From contig NZ_JQFW01000015.1 in assembly GCF_000753865.1 (NCBI RefSeq), positions 739,916 through 803,915 on the forward strand: a stretch of DNA of 64,000 nt. The letters are read 5' to 3'. This DNA comes from Alteromonas sp. LOR. GTDB lineage: Bacteria > Pseudomonadota > Gammaproteobacteria > Enterobacterales > Alteromonadaceae. How positions within the stretch are numbered: position 1 is the stretch's first letter; every line of letters starts with the position of its first letter. A program made the translations under genes and the position numbers. Below, in pieces: positions 10,092 to 18,854 of the stretch. Below the pieces are notes generated by a model, which had not been told where the DNA came from, did no database searches, and saw nothing but the letters and a program-made list of their open reading frames with translations.

Positions 10092-12107
10092 ATGAGTAGA
10101 GGTTTCGAACTTCATTCGAAATATAAACCCGACGGTGACCAGCCCGCTGCGATTGAGGCGCTAGTCGACGGATTGGAAAGTGGTTTAGCAGGTCAAACAC
10201 TGCTTGGTGTGACGGGCTCTGGTAAAACTTTCACCATGGCCAATGTGATTAAAGAAGTGCAGCGTCCCACGCTTATTCTTGCTCACAACAAAACATTGGC
10301 AGCTCAGCTTTATGGGGAAATGAAAGACTTTTTCCCCAATAATGCAGTTGAATATTTCGTGTCTTACTACGATTATTATCAACCCGAAGCCTATGTGCCG
10401 AGCACCGATACATTTATTGAAAAAGATGCGTCGATAAACGATCACATAGAACAGATGCGTTTGTCTGCGACAAAAGCGCTTATGGAGCGTCGCGACGTTG
10501 TCATTATTGCAAGTGTTTCCGCCATATACGGCCTAGGCGACCCCGAATCCTACATGAAAATGCTGCTACATCTTCGCCAAGGCGACACGATGGATCAGCG
10601 TGACATACTGCGCAGACTTGCTGAACTTCAATACAAACGAAATGATTTGGCGTTTGAGCGAGGCACGTTTCGCGTTCGCGGTGATGTGATTGACATTTTT
10701 CCTGCTGACTCTGAAAAGCAAGCCGTTCGCGTAGAGCTGTTTGACGATGAGATAGACAAGATAAGCTTATTTGATCCGTTAACGGGTGCGGTAGACAAAT
10801 CTGTAGTGCGGGCAACGGTTTTCCCTAAGACTCACTATGTGACGCCAAGAGAAAAAATTCTCAATGCGATTGAGCATATCAAAGTTGAATTGGGCGAGCG
10901 CAAAACGCAGTTGCAAGAAGCGAACAAACTTATTGAAGAGCAGAGAATTTCTCAACGTACCCAATTTGATATCGAAATGATGATGGAATTAGGATATTGC
11001 TCGGGTATCGAGAACTATTCTCGCTACCTCTCTGGTCGTGCACCAGGTGAGCCACCTCCAACCTTACTCGATTATTTTCCTGCCGACGGGCTCATGTTTA
11101 TCGATGAGTCTCACGTGACCGTTTCTCAGGTTGGCGCCATGTACCGTGGCGATCGCTCTCGCAAAGAAACATTAGTTGAGTTTGGTTTCAGATTGCCATC
11201 GGCCCTTGATAACCGCCCGCTGAAGTTTGAAGAGTTTGAGCAAATTTGTCCTCAGACTATTTATGTTTCTGCCACACCTGGCGATTACGAGCTGAAAAAA
11301 ACCGAAGGTGACATTGTTGAACAGGTGGTGCGACCTACCGGGCTACTCGATCCAATTATTGAAGTTCGCCCCGTGGCTACGCAGGTGGATGACGTGTTGT
11401 CCGAAATCCACAAGCGTGTTGCGCTAGATGAACGGGTGCTTATTACCACGCTAACAAAACGCATGGCTGAAGATTTAAGTGAGTACTTAAACGAGCACGG
11501 CGTTAAGGTGCGATACCTCCATTCTGATATCGATACGGTAGAGCGAATTGAAATTATTCGCGACTTACGCCTAGGCAAATTTGATGTGTTGGTGGGCATT
11601 AACCTGCTAAGGGAAGGGTTGGACATGCCGGAGGTGTCATTAGTTGCAATCTTAGATGCAGACAAAGAAGGCTTCTTACGTGCAGAGCGCTCGTTAATTC
11701 AAACCATAGGTCGTGCCGCCCGCCATTTAAATGGTCGCGCTATTTTGTATGGAGACAAAATAACGAAATCTATGCGCAAAGCGATAGATGAAACTGATAG
11801 GCGTCGCGAGAAGCAGTTAGCACACAATAAAGCCAACAACATCACGCCAATGCGCTTGAATAAGCCAATTACGGATATTATGGACTTGGGAGAAGGTGCA
11901 CATCCTGCGTCTGGTAAGGTTCGACTGCGTAAGGTTGAAGAGAAGAATAAACAGAAAAAAGCGGCGAATGCGACGGATCTTATGGACCAAATCGCAGAGC
12001 TTGAAAAACAGATGTTCGAATATGCCAGAGAGTTGGAGTTTGAAAAAGCAGCTTCCCTTCGCGATGATGTAGAGGCTTTAAGAAAGCAAGTCGTTGCTTT
12101 GTCTTAA
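10092..12107 (+). CDS. uvrB: Excinuclease ABC subunit B
   Basis: Damage-verifying helicase-like subunit of nucleotide excision repair; it is loaded by UvrA and recruits UvrC. The ATG at 10092 gives 671 residues (E. coli 673) and the classic start [13 protein letters not shown], with AAGGTG just upstream; the frame is open 39 bp earlier, inside the MATE gene. Visible features: Walker A GVTGSGKT (39-46), the damage-binding beta-hairpin [12 protein letters not shown] (92-103), DESH box, helicase motif [11 protein letters not shown], and the C-terminal UVR motif ([17 protein letters not shown]) that binds UvrC. No LexA box was recognised upstream of uvrB or the MATE gene. Confidence 0.97.
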   Translation: MSRGFELHSKYKPDGDQPAAIEALVDGLESGLAGQTLLGVTGSGKTFTMANVIKEVQRPTLILAHNKTLAAQLYGEMKDFFPNNAVEYFVSYYDYYQPEAYVPSTDTFIEKDASINDHIEQMRLSATKALMERRDVVIIASVSAIYGLGDPESYMKMLLHLRQGDTMDQRDILRRLAELQYKRNDLAFERGTFRVRGDVIDIFPADSEKQAVRVELFDDEIDKISLFDPLTGAVDKSVVRATVFPKTHYVTPREKILNAIEHIKVELGERKTQLQEANKLIEEQRISQRTQFDIEMMMELGYCSGIENYSRYLSGRAPGEPPPTLLDYFPADGLMFIDESHVTVSQVGAMYRGDRSRKETLVEFGFRLPSALDNRPLKFEEFEQICPQTIYVSATPGDYELKKTEGDIVEQVVRPTGLLDPIIEVRPVATQVDDVLSEIHKRVALDERVLITTLTKRMAEDLSEYLNEHGVKVRYLHSDIDTVERIEIIRDLRLGKFDVLVGINLLREGLDMPEVSLVAILDADKEGFLRAERSLIQTIGRAARHLNGRAILYGDKITKSMRKAIDETDRRREKQLAHNKANNITPMRLNKPITDIMDLGEGAHPASGKVRLRKVEEKNKQKKAANATDLMDQIAELEKQMFEYARELEFEKAASLRDDVEALRKQVVALS

Positions 12108-12136
12108 GCACTTTGATTGTCTTAAGCACTGTGCAA
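12101..12136. repeat. 18-bp tandem duplication at the end of uvrB
   Basis: Two 18-bp units beginning GTCTTAAGCACT (12101-12118 and 12119-12136). The uvrB stop codon TAA (12105-12107) lies in the first unit, and the second unit repeats the last codons and stop in non-coding DNA. Confidence 0.7.
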
Positions 12137-12137
12137 G

Positions 12138-12174
12138 CCGCGTGTTTTTCAGTATAAAGCTGAATAACATGCGG
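12138..12174 (+). terminator. Hairpin after uvrB
   Basis: Arms 12138-12152 and 12160-12174 pair at 13 of 15 positions, with one of the exceptions a possible G-U pair, around a 7-base loop. No U-run follows, so it may be a 3'-end stabilising hairpin rather than a strict intrinsic terminator. Confidence 0.45.
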
Positions 12175-12302
12175 TAGGCGGGCAAGTCGTTAAAATGTAC
12201 AACATTGCGATGAAAAGACTCAATTTGTCGTTGTAATAGCCTGTGTTGTTTCATATAGTTAGTGAAAGAGTATCAATAACTATACCTAAAACAGGTGCTA
12301 CT

Positions 12303-13229
12303 ATGTTAAATCGTCTCCAAGAATCGGATATAAAGTTACTGCGCGTTTTTTATGCAGTAGCAAGTTGTAATGGATTTACGGCGGCTGAACCCGTTCTACG
12401 AATGCAGCGACCAAATATAAGTGCGGCAATCAAAAAGTTAGAGGAACGGCTAGATCTTGTGCTTTGCCACCGAGGGCGGGGCGGGTTTCAAATGACCAAA
12501 GAAGGCGAGGTTGTTTTTCAAGAAACCAAGCGCATTTTTAATGCATTCGATAACTTTGTCTTTAACCTCAAATCGTTACACGATGATTATTCGGGACACA
12601 TTACCCTTGTATTAATGGCTGGTTTGCCACTTTCAATGCATTTAGCAGTGAGTAAAGCGGTTAAAAGCACCATGAAAAAGTTTGATGATATTCACGTGAA
12701 TATTCAAACTCGTCTTTACAACGAAGTAGAGCATGTGGCGCTATCAGGTGAGTGTCATTTGGTAGTGTCTACCTACGACATGGTGAAACCTGAATCAGTG
12801 ACTTTCCACCCGGTAGGCTTGAATGTTGAAGGCCGGTTGTATTGTTCTCCTACCCATGTGCTAGCGAAATATCGAGATACTGAGCTTCCTGATAATGTGA
12901 ATATTGAAGATTATCCCGCTATCGGAATTTCTGGGCTGTCATCAGCGAACTATATTGAAGATGAGTCGAGGCTAGCCATTCAAACATTCTCAGACTCTTT
13001 TGACGCTTCAATGTCGGCGATAATGACAGGAGAGTATGTAGGCCTTTTACCTGATTATATGGCAAAAGAGCAGGGCGCCGCGCTAGGGCTTGTACCTATC
13101 GCCAATGGCAGCCTATTTAACTTCAGTCATGAATTGTTTGTGATGAACGGTAAAAATACCCGATTGAACCCCGTGTTACGCCACTGCATTAAAGAGCTAA
13201 GCTACTTTATTGCTGAGAGCCAAAAGTAG
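12303..13229 (+). CDS. LysR-family transcriptional regulator
   Basis: 308 residues from the ATG at 12303, preceded by AGGTG; an upstream in-frame GTG (12243) would add 20 residues outside the family pattern. The N-terminus LNRLQESDIKLLRVFYAVA begins a winged HTH (about 5-60), with FTAAEPVLRMQRPNISAAIK as the recognition region. The HTH differs from most LysR proteins, which usually have AA..L..SQ.A.S. The remainder is a periplasmic-binding-like effector domain. It is on the same strand as, and 90 bp before, the two small membrane protein genes, so it may regulate them. Its ligand is unknown. Confidence 0.88.
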   Translation: MLNRLQESDIKLLRVFYAVASCNGFTAAEPVLRMQRPNISAAIKKLEERLDLVLCHRGRGGFQMTKEGEVVFQETKRIFNAFDNFVFNLKSLHDDYSGHITLVLMAGLPLSMHLAVSKAVKSTMKKFDDIHVNIQTRLYNEVEHVALSGECHLVVSTYDMVKPESVTFHPVGLNVEGRLYCSPTHVLAKYRDTELPDNVNIEDYPAIGISGLSSANYIEDESRLAIQTFSDSFDASMSAIMTGEYVGLLPDYMAKEQGAALGLVPIANGSLFNFSHELFVMNGKNTRLNPVLRHCIKELSYFIAESQK

Positions 13230-13270
13230 TCGCATTCTTTCGTCCTCTCAAAAGTGCTTGGATTTGCGTT

Positions 13271-13312
13271 CTAGCAATGACTAACTTGGCGCTAGCACTG
13301 ACTAACTTGGAG
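13271..13312. repeat. 21-bp tandem duplication
   Basis: Two units starting CTAGCA/CTAGCACTGACTAACTTGG (13271-13291, 13292-13312) that differ at about two positions. It sits just upstream of the GTG start at 13320, so it occupies the leader of the first small membrane protein gene. Confidence 0.7.
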
Positions 13313-13319
13313 CCAAGCA

Positions 13320-13712
13320 GTGCAAGCCATTAAGAAAGTGAGTCTTTTTTACAGTGTAAAACTGCTTTCTTTCTTTTTGGGTTTGTACGGCTGCTTTATG
13401 CTTCATCAGTTATTGGAAGTGCCTATTGTGGTGAGTGCCGCCTCAATAGGGCTTATAGGCAGCTTCCTTCCCACGACCACGCAATTTCAACACCATCCAC
13501 AGGCTGCCATGTATGCAGGCGCGTTTGCGGGCATGTGCTCGTCTGATGTTATTAATTCCCCTTATGAACTTGTTGTTATTAGCCTCATTGGGGCGGCAAT
13601 TTACACATCGCTAAAAAATCATTTTATTGGCGTTGGGGGAAAGCTAGGTGCAATCGCCTTTGTCTCTGTCGCAAGTGTCGTGCTTTGTACAATGGTGATT
13701 AGTAAATGGTGA
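13320..13712 (+). CDS. Small multi-pass membrane protein of unknown function (pair member A)
   Basis: 130 residues, start GTG. About four hydrophobic segments (near 13-31, 34-50, 83-98 and 111-128). It shares two spaced motifs with the next gene: GAFAGMCSS (67-75) and GVGGKLG followed by AFVSV (104-117). The second protein has GSFVGMTSS and GVGGALG followed by AFISV, 28 rather than 29 residues apart. This points to gene duplication and perhaps a heteromeric complex, as in paired small transporters. I do not recognise the family. The last codons and stop lie in a 14-bp tandem repeat (13694-13721). Confidence 0.75.
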   Translation: MQAIKKVSLFYSVKLLSFFLGLYGCFMLHQLLEVPIVVSAASIGLIGSFLPTTTQFQHHPQAAMYAGAFAGMCSSDVINSPYELVVISLIGAAIYTSLKNHFIGVGGKLGAIAFVSVASVVLCTMVISKW

Positions 13713-13721
13713 TTAGCAAAT
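13694..13721. repeat. 14-bp tandem duplication across a stop codon
   Basis: GGTGATTAGTAAAT followed by GGTGATTAGCAAAT (13694-13707, 13708-13721), then a partial third copy GGGTGATTG. It overlaps the 3' end of pair member A and lies just ahead of the GTG start of pair member B at 13735. Confidence 0.7.
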
Positions 13722-13734
13722 GGGTGATTGAATA

Positions 13735-14121
13735 GTGTTAGTGTTACTCTTTGCTATTTTAGGGGGTGTTATTACGTATAAGCTGTCTATTTTACCTTGG
13801 ATGAATGCTATTCGAGCAAGCAGTACCTGTACGTTAATATGTTACTTACTGTTGGCTTACACAGCAGGCACAGAGACGGCTAATACGTATACCAGCATCT
13901 TTTTTGGCGGAAGCTTTGTAGGAATGACATCATCTCATCGCCTTTCAAGTAAAGGCGTCGTGGCGGCGGCATGTTTATTTGGTGTTATTAGCTCGCTGTT
14001 GTTGCCCTTTCTTGAGGGCGTTGGCGGAGCATTAGGTGTTTGCGCGTTCATTTCAGTGTCAGCAGTGCACCTCATTAAAATGATAGCGACACGCCTATCT
14101 ATTAAAATGAGAAACCCTTGA
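13735..14121 (+). CDS. Small multi-pass membrane protein of unknown function (pair member B)
   Basis: 128 residues, start GTG, 22 bp after member A and in the same direction. Hydrophobic segments near 2-17, 28-45, 74-92 and 102-117. Motifs GSFVGMTSS (59-67) and GVGGALG...AFISV (95-108) match those of member A at nearly the same spacing; elsewhere the two are divergent. A basic C-terminus (KMIATRLSIKMRNP) suggests a cytoplasmic end. Function unknown; an exporter or channel is only a guess. Confidence 0.75.
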   Translation: MLVLLFAILGGVITYKLSILPWMNAIRASSTCTLICYLLLAYTAGTETANTYTSIFFGGSFVGMTSSHRLSSKGVVAAACLFGVISSLLLPFLEGVGGALGVCAFISVSAVHLIKMIATRLSIKMRNP

Positions 14122-14160
14122 AAAATAAAGCAGGGGGGGGGCGACTTTGTTCAGCGAGAA

Positions 14161-14212
14161 GCGCCCAGCTAGAAGCATCCAATTAAAAGCGCTTAGGCCT
14201 CTAGTTGGACGC
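14161..14212. terminator. Long-loop hairpin between convergent genes
   Basis: GCGCCCAGCTAGA (14161-14173) and TCTAGTTGGACGC (14200-14212) pair at 11 of 13 positions, and the two others can form G-U pairs in one orientation. The loop contains AAGCGCTT. It lies between the small membrane protein gene (plus) and queC (minus). No T-run is present. Confidence 0.35.
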
Positions 14213-14234
14213 TACATGAATAAATTAACTGTTA

Positions 14235-14891
14235 CTACTCGTACTCTAACGGGTCGGTGGTGTTATTGTCTCTGAAGGCTTCTAGTCGTTCTTCACAAGC
14301 ACCGCACTTGCCGCAGGCTTTTTCTCGGCCGTTGTAACATGTCCACGTCTTGCCGTAATCAAGCCCCATATTTAACCCATCGGTTAAAATAGCCGTTTTA
14401 CTTTCATCAATGTAAGGGGTAACAATTTCCACAGGCGTGTAGTTTGCAATACCGCATACATCATTCATTCGATGTACAAATTCTGGTCTGCAATCTGGAT
14501 AAATTGCATGGTCTCCAGCGTGGGCACCATAATACACTTCTTTTGCTTCTAGGCTTACTGCGTACCCTACTGCAAGAGAAAGCAAGATCATGTTGCGGTT
14601 AGGTACAACAGTCTGCTTCATGCTTGGCTCTTCGTAGTGACCCTCAGGAACCTCAATATCAGAAGTCAGTGCAGAGCCACCTACCAGTGAATTAATTGCA
14701 CTAATATCAACAATCTTATGAGGTACGCCTAGTGAATCACACACACTCGCGGCATAATCGAGCTCTTTCTTATGGCGCTGACCATAATTAAAACTAAGGG
14801 CATGTACTTTCTTTCCTTCACGCAGTGCTTTATGCAGCACAGTGAAAGAATCCATACCCCCAGAGTAAATAACAACAACGTTTTCTGACAT
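14235..14891 (-). CDS. queC: 7-cyano-7-deazaguanine synthase
   Basis: Converts 7-carboxy-7-deazaguanine to preQ0 using ATP and ammonia, in the queuosine tRNA-modification pathway. It has 218 residues. The PP-loop ATP site SGGMDS is at residues 10-15, followed by [10 protein letters not shown], and the zinc-binding cysteines are C185, C193, C196 and C199. It is divergent from queE, which makes its substrate; the 85-bp gap must hold both promoters. Confidence 0.96.
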   Translation of the reverse strand: MSENVVVIYSGGMDSFTVLHKALREGKKVHALSFNYGQRHKKELDYAASVCDSLGVPHKIVDISAINSLVGGSALTSDIEVPEGHYEEPSMKQTVVPNRNMILLSLAVGYAVSLEAKEVYYGAHAGDHAIYPDCRPEFVHRMNDVCGIANYTPVEIVTPYIDESKTAILTDGLNMGLDYGKTWTCYNGREKACGKCGACEERLEAFRDNNTTDPLEYE

Positions 14892-14976
14892 AGATTTTCA
14901 CGAATTAAGAAATAATGTCAGAATTTTATGTGATCCTTGGTAAAATCCCAACATACAATCGTTAAAGGACGTCAAT

Positions 14977-15657
14977 TTGTCTGTATTAAGCACATTAAAC
15001 ATCAATGAGATGTTCGAAACTATCCAAGGAGAGGGGGCACACACTGGGATCCCCTCTATTTTTGTTCGTCTTCAAGGTTGCCCTGTGGGTTGTCCGTGGT
15101 GCGATACAAAACACACCTGGGAAATTAAAGAAGACCTTATTGTTGCCCCGCGGCAGATCATTGATCAGGCCGAGGAGTCTGAGACCTATTTTGTGGCAGA
15201 CGATGAATCTTTGCTTTCGCTGTTCAAACAAGAAGGCTACGTAGCGACTCACGTTGTTATAACCGGCGGTGAACCCTGCATGTACGATCTGCGGGGGCTG
15301 ACAACTATGCTGCACAATAATGGCTTTACCACGCAAATTGAAACTAGCGGTACTTTTGAAGTACTCTGCGATGATCGAACCTATGTAACAGTGTCGCCAA
15401 AAATTAACATGCGTGGCGGCTTTGAGGTGCTGACAAGCGCATTAGAGCGCGCTAACGAAATAAAGCATCCTATTGCGATGCAAAAGCATATTGATGAACT
15501 TGACGCGCTGCTTGCAAATGTTTCTTTAGAGGGCAAGCAGGTATGTCTGCAGCCCATTAGTCAGCAGGCAAGAGCAACACAGCTCGCTGTTGAGACTTGT
15601 ATTGCAAGAAACTGGCGGCTATCTTTACAAACACATAAATACATTGGTATTGAGTAA
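14977..15657 (+). CDS. queE: 7-carboxy-7-deazaguanine synthase (radical SAM)
   Basis: Radical SAM enzyme that rearranges 6-carboxy-tetrahydropterin to 7-carboxy-7-deazaguanine. It has 226 residues from TTG at 14977, supported by AAAGGA at 14964-14969. The start of the mature sequence INEMFETIQGEG is shared with E. coli QueE. Cluster cysteines are C35, C39 and C42 in the QueE-type CxxxCxxC arrangement, and VITGGEP is the SAM-contact motif. It is paired with queC across a divergent promoter. Confidence 0.95.
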   Translation: MSVLSTLNINEMFETIQGEGAHTGIPSIFVRLQGCPVGCPWCDTKHTWEIKEDLIVAPRQIIDQAEESETYFVADDESLLSLFKQEGYVATHVVITGGEPCMYDLRGLTTMLHNNGFTTQIETSGTFEVLCDDRTYVTVSPKINMRGGFEVLTSALERANEIKHPIAMQKHIDELDALLANVSLEGKQVCLQPISQQARATQLAVETCIARNWRLSLQTHKYIGIE

Positions 15658-15679
15658 ATGGGTATTGGTTGCCTTGAGA

Positions 15680-16576
15680 ATGATTAGAGACTGCAAAAAA
15701 CAAATAAGAAATTTAGGTTTGTTGAAAGTGTTGATGCTTACGCTCTCGCTAGTAGGACTTAGTGCGCACGGCGCATTGTGGACAATCACTTATCCGCGCC
15801 CTATAGATGATACCGATGAACGAACCCAATACCCCATCGCATTGCTTAAACTCGCACTGGATAAAACCGGTGTGAACTATGAATTACTGCCCTCTGACAG
15901 AATTTTGCTTACGGGTAAAGCCATGCGACAGCTGCGCGAAAACAGAGAAGTGAGCGTGGTATGGAGTATGACAGACATCCAGCGTGAGAAGGACCTAACC
16001 GCCATTAGAATACCCATTGCTAAAGGATTAATTGGGTTACGGGTATTTGCCATTCAAGACCAAAAAAGTGCAAAGTTTGCTCAGGTTGAGTCCATAGCCG
16101 ATATGCGTGAGCTTATTCCTATTCAGGGTGAGGATTGGCCTGATACAAAAATACTGCAAGCCAGCGGATTCAATGTATTTACCGTTCCAGAATTTGATAA
16201 AGCTTACGACTTCCTTAGCCAGGGAAAAGGGGATTTCTTCCCTCGCTCCGTTATCGAAATTACCCCAGAGTTAGACAAACTAGGCAAAAGCGCCAGCGTG
16301 TCACTTGAGCCTTCCCTTGCCATTTATTACCCCACGGCCATGTACTATTTTGTGAGCAACAATAACAAAACGCTTGCACATTTAATTGAGACCGGATTGC
16401 AACGGGCCATTGAAGACGGTTCTTTCGACACACTTTTCCAGTCGACTTATATGCCCATTCTCGACGAAATAAATATGGATGAGAGAACGATTTTTACTAT
16501 TGAAAACCCGCTTTTACCCAACGACACACCCTTGTCGAATGAGGCGTTGTGGTATAAAACAGCAGCCGAAAAATAA
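15680..16576 (+). CDS. Probable periplasmic substrate-binding-like protein (SBP family 3 type)
   Basis: 298 residues from the ATG at 15680; the frame is open upstream into queE, but a signal peptide follows this ATG (hydrophobic LGLLKVLMLTLSLVGLSAHG, about 12-31). The mature part resembles the bacterial extracellular solute-binding domain: an early YPIALLKLALDKTGVNYEL segment and a later hinge-like LSQGKGDFFPRSVIEI. No transporter genes are adjacent, so it could be an orphan binding or sensing protein. Ligand unknown. It is followed by a strong bidirectional terminator. Confidence 0.7.
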   Translation: MIRDCKKQIRNLGLLKVLMLTLSLVGLSAHGALWTITYPRPIDDTDERTQYPIALLKLALDKTGVNYELLPSDRILLTGKAMRQLRENREVSVVWSMTDIQREKDLTAIRIPIAKGLIGLRVFAIQDQKSAKFAQVESIADMRELIPIQGEDWPDTKILQASGFNVFTVPEFDKAYDFLSQGKGDFFPRSVIEITPELDKLGKSASVSLEPSLAIYYPTAMYYFVSNNNKTLAHLIETGLQRAIEDGSFDTLFQSTYMPILDEINMDERTIFTIENPLLPNDTPLSNEALWYKTAAEK

Positions 16577-16587
16577 AAATAATGCAT

Positions 16588-16616
16588 AAAAAACGCGACC
16601 ATGGGTCGCGTTTTTT
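16588..16616. terminator. Bidirectional intrinsic terminator
   Basis: AAAAAACGCGACC, ATG loop, GGTCGCGTTTTTT: perfect 13-bp arms with A- and T-runs on both sides. It serves the plus-strand binding-protein gene and the convergent asnB. Confidence 0.92.
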
Positions 16617-16647
16617 GTTACTCGAATATGCTAGCTAAAGAAAAAGC

Positions 16648-18318
16648 TTACGACTCTCCAGAGTGAACACCTTTCATTGAGCGACCTGACGGATCTGCAT
16701 TATTCTTGAAGCTTTCATCCCACTCCAATGCTTCTGCGGTGCTACAGGCAATTGATTTACCACCGGGAACACAACGTGCAGCGCTTTCTTGTGGAAAGTA
16801 GCTTTCGAAAATAGTGCGGTAGTAGTAGCCCTCTTTTGTATCCGGCGTGTTGTAAGGGAAGCGGAACTCTGCTGTTGCCAACTGCTGGTCGGTTACTTCG
16901 CCGTCAACAAACTCGCGAATAGAATCTATCCATGAGTAGCCTACGCCATCACCAAACTGCTCTTTTTGACGCCACAAGACCTCGGCAGGCAAGGTGTCGC
17001 CATTGTCAAAAGACTTACGTAAGATCCACTTTTCCATTTTTCCATCAAGACACATTTTGTCTTGTGGGTTTAAACGCATAGCAACATCAATAAAGTTTTT
17101 GTCTAAGAAGGGAACACGTGCCTCTACACCCCATGCTGACGTTGCTTTGTTTGCACGAGCACAGTCAAACATATGGAGGCGGTCTAACTTACGCACGGTT
17201 TCTTCGTGGAATTCTTTTGCATTTGGCGCTTTGTGGAAATACAGGTAGCCACCAAAAATTTCATCAGCACCTTCACCAGATAAAACCATTTTGATACCCA
17301 TGGCTTTAATCTTACGCGTCATGAGGTACATAGGCGTGGCTGCGCGAATCGTCGTGGTGTCGTAGGTCTCAAGATGAAAGATAACGTCACGAATGGCGTC
17401 TAGGCCTTCTTGAATGGTGAAATGAATCTCGTGATGCACCGTACCAATCATGTCAGCCACTTTTTTGGCTGCTTTTAAATCTGGAGCCCCATCAAGACCA
17501 ACAGCAAAACTGTGTAGTCTTGGCCACCATGCATCTGTCTTATCTTCATCTTCGACGCGTTTGGCCACGTATTGCGCAGCAACCGCAGACACTAATGAAG
17601 AGTCTAAACCGCCCGATAATAGCACTGCATAAGGCACATCTGACATCATGTGTGATTTTACTGCTTTTTCAAAAGCAACGCGAAGCTCGTCTAAATCTGA
17701 ACTATTGTCTTTAACGTTTTCATAGTCCATCCAATCACGCTTGTAATATTTAGTCAGTTTACCTTCTTTGCTCCACATGTAGTGGCCTGGAGGAAATTCA
17801 CTAATTGTTTTACATACACTGGCAAGTGCTTTCATTTCAGAAGATACATAAAAGTTGCCGTGTTCATCGTAGCCTGTGTATAGCGGAATAATACCAATAT
17901 GATCCCGAGCAATCAGGTATGCATCTTGTTCTTCATCGTAAAGAATAAAGGCGAACATGCCTTCTAGTTCATCAATGAAATCAATGCCTTTTTGTTGAAA
18001 TAAAGGCAGTATCACTTCGCAATCCGAGCGAGTCTTAAATGGATAAGGCTCGTCTAAATCAGCTGCTAGTTGCTTGTGATTATAAATCTCGCCATTCACT
18101 GCAAGGATATGTTTGTCGTTCTGGCTGATAAGAGGTTGAGCACCTGTATCCACGTCGACGATGGCTAATCGTTCATGACAAAGAATGGTATTGTCATTAT
18201 TCCAGATACCCGACCAGTCAGGGCCACGGTGGCGCAATAATTTAGATAAGTCGAGGGCTTGGGTTCTGAGTTCAGACACATCGGTTTTGATATCAAGGAT
18301 ACCGAAAATACCACACAT
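16648..18318 (-). CDS. asnB: Asparagine synthase B (glutamine-hydrolysing)
   Basis: Makes asparagine from aspartate, ATP and glutamine. It has 556 residues (E. coli AsnB 554). The catalytic C2 follows the processed methionine (MCGIFGILD), the class II glutaminase domain spans roughly 1-190, and the ATP-pyrophosphatase loop LLSGGLDSSLVSA lies near residue 233. The domain order and C-terminus match the E. coli enzyme. Single gene with its own upstream region. Confidence 0.96.
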   Translation of the reverse strand: MCGIFGILDIKTDVSELRTQALDLSKLLRHRGPDWSGIWNNDNTILCHERLAIVDVDTGAQPLISQNDKHILAVNGEIYNHKQLAADLDEPYPFKTRSDCEVILPLFQQKGIDFIDELEGMFAFILYDEEQDAYLIARDHIGIIPLYTGYDEHGNFYVSSEMKALASVCKTISEFPPGHYMWSKEGKLTKYYKRDWMDYENVKDNSSDLDELRVAFEKAVKSHMMSDVPYAVLLSGGLDSSLVSAVAAQYVAKRVEDEDKTDAWWPRLHSFAVGLDGAPDLKAAKKVADMIGTVHHEIHFTIQEGLDAIRDVIFHLETYDTTTIRAATPMYLMTRKIKAMGIKMVLSGEGADEIFGGYLYFHKAPNAKEFHEETVRKLDRLHMFDCARANKATSAWGVEARVPFLDKNFIDVAMRLNPQDKMCLDGKMEKWILRKSFDNGDTLPAEVLWRQKEQFGDGVGYSWIDSIREFVDGEVTDQQLATAEFRFPYNTPDTKEGYYYRTIFESYFPQESAARCVPGGKSIACSTAEALEWDESFKNNADPSGRSMKGVHSGES

Positions 18319-18724
18319 AAAACGGATTCTCTCTGTTCGCTGGTTTAAAAAAATGGGTTATTTCTGTCGGGTACTCGTTGAAGAGCAGCGAAGGATTATT
18401 ATTTTTGATTTGTCTGATTCGCGTGTCTTGAATGTGCCAGTCTGACAGGAAATTGCAAGTACATTGTGATGATAAAATGGAATTTATTGGTTCTTTTTAG
18501 CGAAGTTACAATGATAAATGCAAAAGTGTCCTATTTTGCGTAAAAAACCATCTTTTAGCTTTATGCGTTGAGTTTTCGTTTGCACCAGTAAAGAACTATT
18601 ATCACCGGACTATAGATAATGGGCAGTGGCAAAAGCGTGCTTATAAAAGCGAACTTACAAAGGCGTAAGTACAAAGGAGTAAGTACAAAGGCGAATCTAC
18701 GGAAAAGCACCAATAACGATGTGT
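18319..18724. other. Non-coding region upstream of asnB
   Basis: No gene is supported here. The asnB promoter should lie in the first 200 bp. A set of 14-bp near-repeats is at 18643-18698. A 71-codon minus-strand ORF (18561-18776) runs through the repeats and a terminator and looks fortuitous. Confidence 0.5.
18643..18698. repeat. Four imperfect 14-bp tandem units
   Basis: Units 18643-18656, 18657-18670, 18671-18684 and 18685-18698, of the form ACAAAGGCGTAAGT. The two middle units differ at one base; the outer ones are more diverged. No coding function is evident. Confidence 0.7.
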
Positions 18725-18756
18725 AAAAAAGAAGTGCCCCGACACGTCGGGGCACT
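18725..18756 (-). terminator. Intrinsic terminator of the M28 peptidase gene
   Basis: Perfect 11-bp GC-rich arms (18733-18743 and 18746-18756, AGTGCCCCGAC) followed on the minus strand by CTTTTTT. It lies 99 bp beyond the stop of the peptidase gene. Confidence 0.88.
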
Positions 18757-18854
18757 GTAGCTTTACTCGGAGCCACTTATGCCGATTAAATCAGGCTTAA
18801 GTTAGCTTCTCTTCGCATATTAGATGTTCTGACGTTTAATGACGACAACGTCGA

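Noticed and set aside
18561..18776. 71-codon minus ORF between asnB and the M28 peptidase
   Set aside because: It passes through a strong terminator and a tandem repeat, and has no recognisable protein features.
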